From positions 310,001 through 374,000 of the forward strand of contig NZ_SLWN01000004.1 in NCBI RefSeq assembly GCF_004342025.1: DNA of 64,000 nucleotides, read 5' to 3'. Below, piece by piece: positions 60,333 to 64,000 of this stretch (the stretch's first letter is position 1; the number at the start of each line of letters is the position of its first letter). Source of the stretch: Kribbella steppae (GTDB lineage Bacteria > Actinomycetota > Actinomycetes > Propionibacteriales > Kribbellaceae). The notes below the pieces were generated by a model that worked only from the letters and a program-made list of their open reading frames with translations, was not told where the DNA came from and made no database searches. The position numbers and the translations under genes are program-made.

Positions 60333-60354
60333 TCCGTGAGAGACCTCTCACGGA
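60333..60354. promoter_or_regulatory. Perfect inverted repeat between response regulator and DUF4956 genes
   Basis: TCCGTGAGAG-AC-CTCTCACGGA, 10-bp arms, overlaps the response-regulator stop codon. A related GGTGAGACG sits at 60311-60319. There is no T-run, so it may be an operator for the adjacent OmpR-type regulator or an attenuating hairpin. Confidence 0.45.
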
Positions 60355-61007
60355 AGGAGGCGGTAGCCCATCCCACGCACGGTCTGGATGCGGTTCGCGC
60401 CGAGTTTGCGGCGTAGGTAGCGGATGTAGACGTCGACCACGTTGGAGCCCGGGTCGAAGTCGAATCCCCAGACCTGGGAGAGAAGTTGCTCGCGGGACAG
60501 CACCTGGTCGGGGTGCCGGCAGAAGACTTCAGCCAGCAGGAACTCGCGCGCGGTCAGCTCGACGGTCGCACCGTCGACGAGGGCGCGGCGGGTGCGCAGG
60601 TCCAGGCTGAGGTCGCCGACCTGCAGGATGTTGGCGTCCGGCGTACCTTCGCTGCGCAGCCTGAGGCGCACGCGGGCGAGGAGTTCCTCGAAGGCGAACG
60701 GCTTGGCGATGTAGTCGTCCGCACCGCCTTCCAGACCGGCGACTGTGTCACGCACGCTGTCCCGTGCGGTCAGGATCACCACCGGCATCGTCACCCTTGC
60801 CTCGCGCAACCGTCGGAGCACGGTGAACCCGTCCACTCGCGGCAGGCCGATATCCAGGATCAGCAGGTCGTAGGCGCCACTGGCACCTTCCTGGTACGCC
60901 GTTTCGCCGTCGCCGACCACCGTCGTCACGAACCCGTTACTCCGCAGACCGCGATCAACGAATGACGCGATCCGCTCCTCGTCCTCGGCAATCAGGATCC
61001 GGTTCAT
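60348..61007 (-). CDS. OmpR-family response regulator
   Basis: 219 aa. Receiver with AEDEERIASF and phosphoacceptor in LLILDIGLPR; switch lysine in YIAKPFAFEEL. Winged-helix C terminus VDVYIRYLRRKLGANRIQTV. The next genes downstream are DUF4956 and VTC, so they are plausible targets. Confidence 0.94.
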   Translation of the reverse strand: MNRILIAEDEERIASFVDRGLRSNGFVTTVVGDGETAYQEGASGAYDLLILDIGLPRVDGFTVLRRLREARVTMPVVILTARDSVRDTVAGLEGGADDYIAKPFAFEELLARVRLRLRSEGTPDANILQVGDLSLDLRTRRALVDGATVELTAREFLLAEVFCRHPDQVLSREQLLSQVWGFDFDPGSNVVDVYIRYLRRKLGANRIQTVRGMGYRLLP

Positions 61008-62413
61008 CGCACGCCCACTTCCTCGCTCACCGGCAGGGTCAACTCGAAGCGTGCACCCGGCCCGGGCGCCAGCCGTACGTCACCGCCGTGACCCTGCGCG
61101 ATCGAGCGTACGATCGCCAGCCCGAGTCCGGCGCCTTCGGTCCTGCGCTGATCGTTGCCTCGGGCAAATCTCTCGAAGATCCGCTCACGGTCCTCCGGCG
61201 CCACCCCCGGCCCGGAATCGACCACCCACAGCAGCGCACTCCCGTCGGCATCGAGTTGCGAGCCGACCTCGATCCGGTCGCCGGTCTTCGTGTGCCGGAC
61301 CGCGTTCGACACCAGCTGCATCAGCGCCTGGGTCAACCGCTGACCGTCGGCCACGATCGTCGCGTCGGCCGTCGCGGCCACCCGCCAGGCACGATCCGCC
61401 AACGGCCGGGCCTTCGCGACCACCTCGACCACGAGCTCGGTCAGGTTGACCTCGCCGAGTTCGAGGAATCCGGGGCGGTCGCTCTTCGCCAGCACCAGCA
61501 GATCGTCGACCATCCGGTTCATCCGGGCCAGTTCGTCCAGCACCAGGGCCTTGGTCTCCGCCCGGTCGCGCGGGTCGTCCCCCATCAGCTCCAGGTGACC
61601 GCGGATCACCGTGATCGGCGTCCGCAGCTCGTGCCCGGCGTTGTCGACGAACTCGCGCTGCGAGGTGAACGCGTCCTCCAGCCGGTCCAGCATCGTGTTG
61701 AACGTGCGGGCCAGCTGCGCGACATCATCGTTGCCGACGACATCGATCCGGCGGCGCAGGTCGGAGTCGCTGATCCGCTCCGCGGTGGTGCGCAACTGCC
61801 GGATCGGCGCGAGCACCCGGCCGGTGACCAGCCAGCAGCCGCCCGCGGCCATCGCCAGGATGATCGCGCCGATGATCACCAGCCACCGGGCCGCGTCCAT
61901 CGACGGTTTGGCGATCACGTCGCGGAATTCGAGCACGACCAGCCGCGCGCGGACCGGCTGCTCCCCGATCTGCACCGGGATGACGCCGTACCGGACCCGT
62001 CCGGCCGGGCTGTCGATCCAGCCGTACGACGGTTCGGTCGCGTCGGCCAGACGTCGTACGAAGGTCGCGTCGGTGTCGAGCCGGGCTGGCGGGGTGCCCT
62101 GGCTGCGATGGTACTCGCGGCCGTCGACGATGGTGAAGAACGCCTCGGAGTCGTCCGGCAGGTTGCTCTGCAACCAGCGGTCGAGCAGAGCCTCGGGCCG
62201 CGTGAAGGACGCGGCCGCCTGGGACTTCGCGAAGGCGCGGAACTTGTTCGCCTCGTGGGTCAGTTCGTCGTCCGCGGCGGCGTCGGCGCGGGCCGCGAGG
62301 ACCTGCCAGGTGAGAAACACCAGTGCGGAGAGTGCGAGTGCGAGCACACCGAACAACCAGCCGATGATCCGCACCCGGGCGCTGACCACCGGCAGCCGCC
62401 GGCCATCACCCAT
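61004..62413 (-). CDS. Sensor histidine kinase with extracytoplasmic sensor domain
   Basis: 469 aa from ATG 62413. Helix 1 at about 15-37, extracytoplasmic domain about 40-180, helix 2 at about 184-207, HAMP (VLAPIRQLRTTAERI), H box NAGHELRTPITVI, N box LVSNAVRHT, G box GAGLGLAIV. Overlaps the response regulator by 4 bp and the small upstream gene by 8 bp. Confidence 0.94.
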   Translation of the reverse strand: MGDGRRLPVVSARVRIIGWLFGVLALALSALVFLTWQVLAARADAAADDELTHEANKFRAFAKSQAAASFTRPEALLDRWLQSNLPDDSEAFFTIVDGREYHRSQGTPPARLDTDATFVRRLADATEPSYGWIDSPAGRVRYGVIPVQIGEQPVRARLVVLEFRDVIAKPSMDAARWLVIIGAIILAMAAGGCWLVTGRVLAPIRQLRTTAERISDSDLRRRIDVVGNDDVAQLARTFNTMLDRLEDAFTSQREFVDNAGHELRTPITVIRGHLELMGDDPRDRAETKALVLDELARMNRMVDDLLVLAKSDRPGFLELGEVNLTELVVEVVAKARPLADRAWRVAATADATIVADGQRLTQALMQLVSNAVRHTKTGDRIEVGSQLDADGSALLWVVDSGPGVAPEDRERIFERFARGNDQRRTEGAGLGLAIVRSIAQGHGGDVRLAPGPGARFELTLPVSEEVGVR

Positions 62414-62699
62414 CGTCGTCGTCCGGGTCGTCCACGCCATCGTCGTCATCGTCCGGCCCGGCGGTCTGCGCGGGGGGCGGCGACACCGGTTCGGCACCTG
62501 TGGTGCTCGTCACCGTGGGCTTCGTCGGCGTCGGCGTGGGGGTCGGCGTCGGCGTTGGCGTCGTACTGGATCCGGCTGGTACCACGACCGTCTCGCCGAG
62601 CTCAGGCGACGACCGCTCGGCCAGGTACCGGGGCAGCAGAACACCGGCCACCACCAGCACACCGGCGACGACCGCGTAGATCACGCGTGGGGACCGCAT
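62406..62699 (-). CDS. Small anchored protein with Thr-Pro and Asp-rich tail
   Basis: 97 aa from ATG 62699. One N-terminal helix (VIYAVVAGVLVVAGVLLP) is followed by a TPTPTPTPTPTPTK run (about 48-61) and a strongly acidic end (DDDDDGVDDPDDDDG). It resembles small secreted or anchored proteins next to kinases that might bind Ca2+ or another cation and report to the kinase; this is inferred. First gene of the kinase operon. Confidence 0.78.
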   Translation of the reverse strand: MRSPRVIYAVVAGVLVVAGVLLPRYLAERSSPELGETVVVPAGSSTTPTPTPTPTPTPTKPTVTSTTGAEPVSPPPAQTAGPDDDDDGVDDPDDDDG

Positions 62700-62912
62700 C
62701 CTCAAAGCCTGCGATCTCTCCCGGAGAACCACATGAGCCGAAGATTACAGATTTCTCATGATCAGGAGGCTCGGGGTACCGAAGGACAGGACGTATCGGG
62801 TCTGGATCGAGGTGCTCACGCGGGGCAGGGCGCGGAGAAGGCGACTACCTCCTGTCCTTCGGTCCCGGTATTCCGGTTGCCCGGTGGGAGCTGAGCCGAA
62901 AGGATCGTGGCT

Positions 62913-63671
62913 ATGACCGACCAACGCCCTGTGGCACTCATCACCGGCGTCGGCCGCACCGTGGGGATCGGCGCCGGCCTCGCCCGCAAGCTCGCGGCCT
63001 CCGGCTGGGACATCGCCTTCACCTACTGGACCGCGTACGACGAGCGGATGACGTGGGGCGTGCAGTCGGGCGCGACGCAGGAGATCACCGAGGAACTTCG
63101 CAGCCTCGGCGCGACCGCGGTGCCGATCGAGGCCGATCTGGTCGACCCCGCCGCGCCCGAGCGGATCTTCGACGAGGCGGAGAAGCATCTGGGCAACGTC
63201 ACCGCGCTCGTCATGTGCCACTGCGAATCGGTCAACTCGAGCATCCTCGACACGACCGTCGAGAGCTTCGACCGGCACTTCGCCGTGAACGCGCGGGCGA
63301 CGTGGCTGCTGATCCGCGAGTTCGGGCGCCGCTTCACCGGCGTACCCGGGACCGGACGGATCATCGCGCTCACCAGCGATCACACCGTCCACAACCTCCC
63401 GTACGGCGCGAGCAAGGGTGCACTGGATCGCATCACAATGGCCGCCGCCCACGAACTCGCCCATCTCGGCATCAGTGCGAACGTGGTCAACCCCGGCCCG
63501 GTCGACACCGGCTGGATGAGCGACGAGATCCGCGCCAGCGGAATCAAGCAGACGCCGCTCGGCCGCCTCGGCACTCCACAGGACACCGCTAACCTGGTCG
63601 ACTTCCTCTGCTCCGAGCAGGGCCAATGGATCAACGGCCAGCTACTCCTGAGCAACGGCGGCTTCGCGTAG
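62913..63671 (+). CDS. SDR-family oxidoreductase
   Basis: 252 aa from ATG 62913 (AAAGGA upstream; a GTG two codons earlier is possible). Glycine motif TGVGRTVGIG (10-19), catalytic Ser strand IIALTSDHT and intact YGASK. The C-terminal GQWINGQLLLSNGGFA is typical of 3-oxoacyl-ACP-reductase-like SDRs. Substrate unknown. Confidence 0.88.
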   Translation: MTDQRPVALITGVGRTVGIGAGLARKLAASGWDIAFTYWTAYDERMTWGVQSGATQEITEELRSLGATAVPIEADLVDPAAPERIFDEAEKHLGNVTALVMCHCESVNSSILDTTVESFDRHFAVNARATWLLIREFGRRFTGVPGTGRIIALTSDHTVHNLPYGASKGALDRITMAAAHELAHLGISANVVNPGPVDTGWMSDEIRASGIKQTPLGRLGTPQDTANLVDFLCSEQGQWINGQLLLSNGGFA

Positions 63672-64000
63672 TCGGGTCTGCCTAGGCCGGTAGAGTTCGG
63701 CGGCGCCGGCGGCCAGGGTCAGGGACAGGACGAGGAAGCCGCCGTAGAGATACCAAGGGTTGATCGACTCGCCGTTGAGGCTCGCCCACAGGGCACCGTG
63801 CGAGAGCAGAATGCCGGCGGCGCCGGCCAGGCGGGCCCACAGGTGGTGGAGGTAGAGCAGACCACCCAGGAGGAACGCGGGCAGGAAGACCATCCCGGCA
63901 CCGGCGAAGGTGGGCAGGCACAGTACGGCGAGGGCCCGCCACCACCGGGATCGGCCGGCCTGGCGGACGCCGTACAGGATGCCGAGCGTGAGGCCGGTGA
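63642..64000 (-). CDS. Multi-pass membrane protein (partial at window edge)
   Basis: At least 118 codons open to the right edge, so the start is missing. Hydrophobic segments include TGLTLGILYGV, LAVLCLPTFAGAGMVFLPAFL, AGAAGILLSHGALWASL and WYLYGGFLVLSLTLAAGAAEL. I do not recognise the family. Its 3' end overlaps the SDR gene by 30 bp. Confidence 0.65.
   Translation of the reverse strand, partial: TGLTLGILYGVRQAGRSRWWRALAVLCLPTFAGAGMVFLPAFLLGGLLYLHHLWARLAGAAGILLSHGALWASLNGESINPWYLYGGFLVLSLTLAAGAAELYRPRQTRLREAAVAQE

Overview
The window is high-GC DNA with dense, often 4-bp-overlapping genes, GTG/TTG starts, WhiB, a PdxS/PdxT pair, MocR/PdxR and many sugar-uptake loci. This points to a soil or plant-litter actinomycete. 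The gene mix (LacI/ROK regulators, CUT1 transporters without ATPases, Tat-exported polysaccharidases) is most like Kribbella or a related member of Propionibacteriales; that placement is inferred, not shown.

Left end (1-6.2 kb): the start of ruvC with a LexA-type SOS box, an Eis-like acetyltransferase, a frameshifted CPBP-protease relic, a hotdog protein and a DUF222/HNH protein. Four unrelated minisatellites (20, 7, 14 and 42 bp units) lie between these genes.

6.2-18.6 kb is a rhamnogalacturonan-I (pectin) locus: a LacI regulator with DUF1961, then a promoter whose spacer is filled by a palindromic operator, then YesL, lipoprotein, permease, permease, two PcRGLX/YetA-like lyases (one cytosolic, one Tat-exported) and a GDSL acetylesterase-like protein whose catalytic His is replaced by Asp. 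This locus and its neighbours (PrsW, a membrane protein, a hydrolase) separate yebC from ruvC, genes that are adjacent in Streptomyces.

21-34.6 kb is mostly housekeeping: yebC, pdxT, an unrecognised gene, pdxS, a PdxR-like MocR regulator, a PolA-like polymerase, a five-gene chain (response regulator, kinase, LemA-like, ECF sigma with SnoaL-like tail, small protein) in which every junction overlaps by 4 bp, ATP-grasp, WhiB-like, threonine-dehydratase-like and GT87-like genes.

34.6-36.4 kb holds a LacI regulator with two intact 16-bp operators facing the wreck of a peptide/oligosaccharide ABC operon. 36.3-39.8 kb holds MarR, an EamA exporter and a GH36 alpha-galactosidase.

39.9-57.9 kb is a xyloglucan locus: GH12, LacI, GH42, GH74, an ABC transporter (two permeases and a Tat lipoprotein), ROK, GH3, AraC/SDR and a YicI-type GH31 alpha-xylosidase. 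The core TCGAAGCGCTTCGA occurs four times, at the GH12/LacI, GH3 (two copies) and GH31 promoters. A different palindrome lies between the transporter and the ROK gene. Secreted GH12/GH74 would cut the backbone, the transporter would import oligosaccharides, and GH31, GH42 and GH3 would remove Xyl, Gal and Glc inside the cell.

58-64 kb: LysE exporter, DUF1918, VTC-domain and DUF4956 proteins downstream of a two-component system with a small Thr-Pro/Asp-rich anchored protein, an SDR and a partial membrane protein. I found no tRNA, rRNA, CRISPR array or intact insertion sequence.
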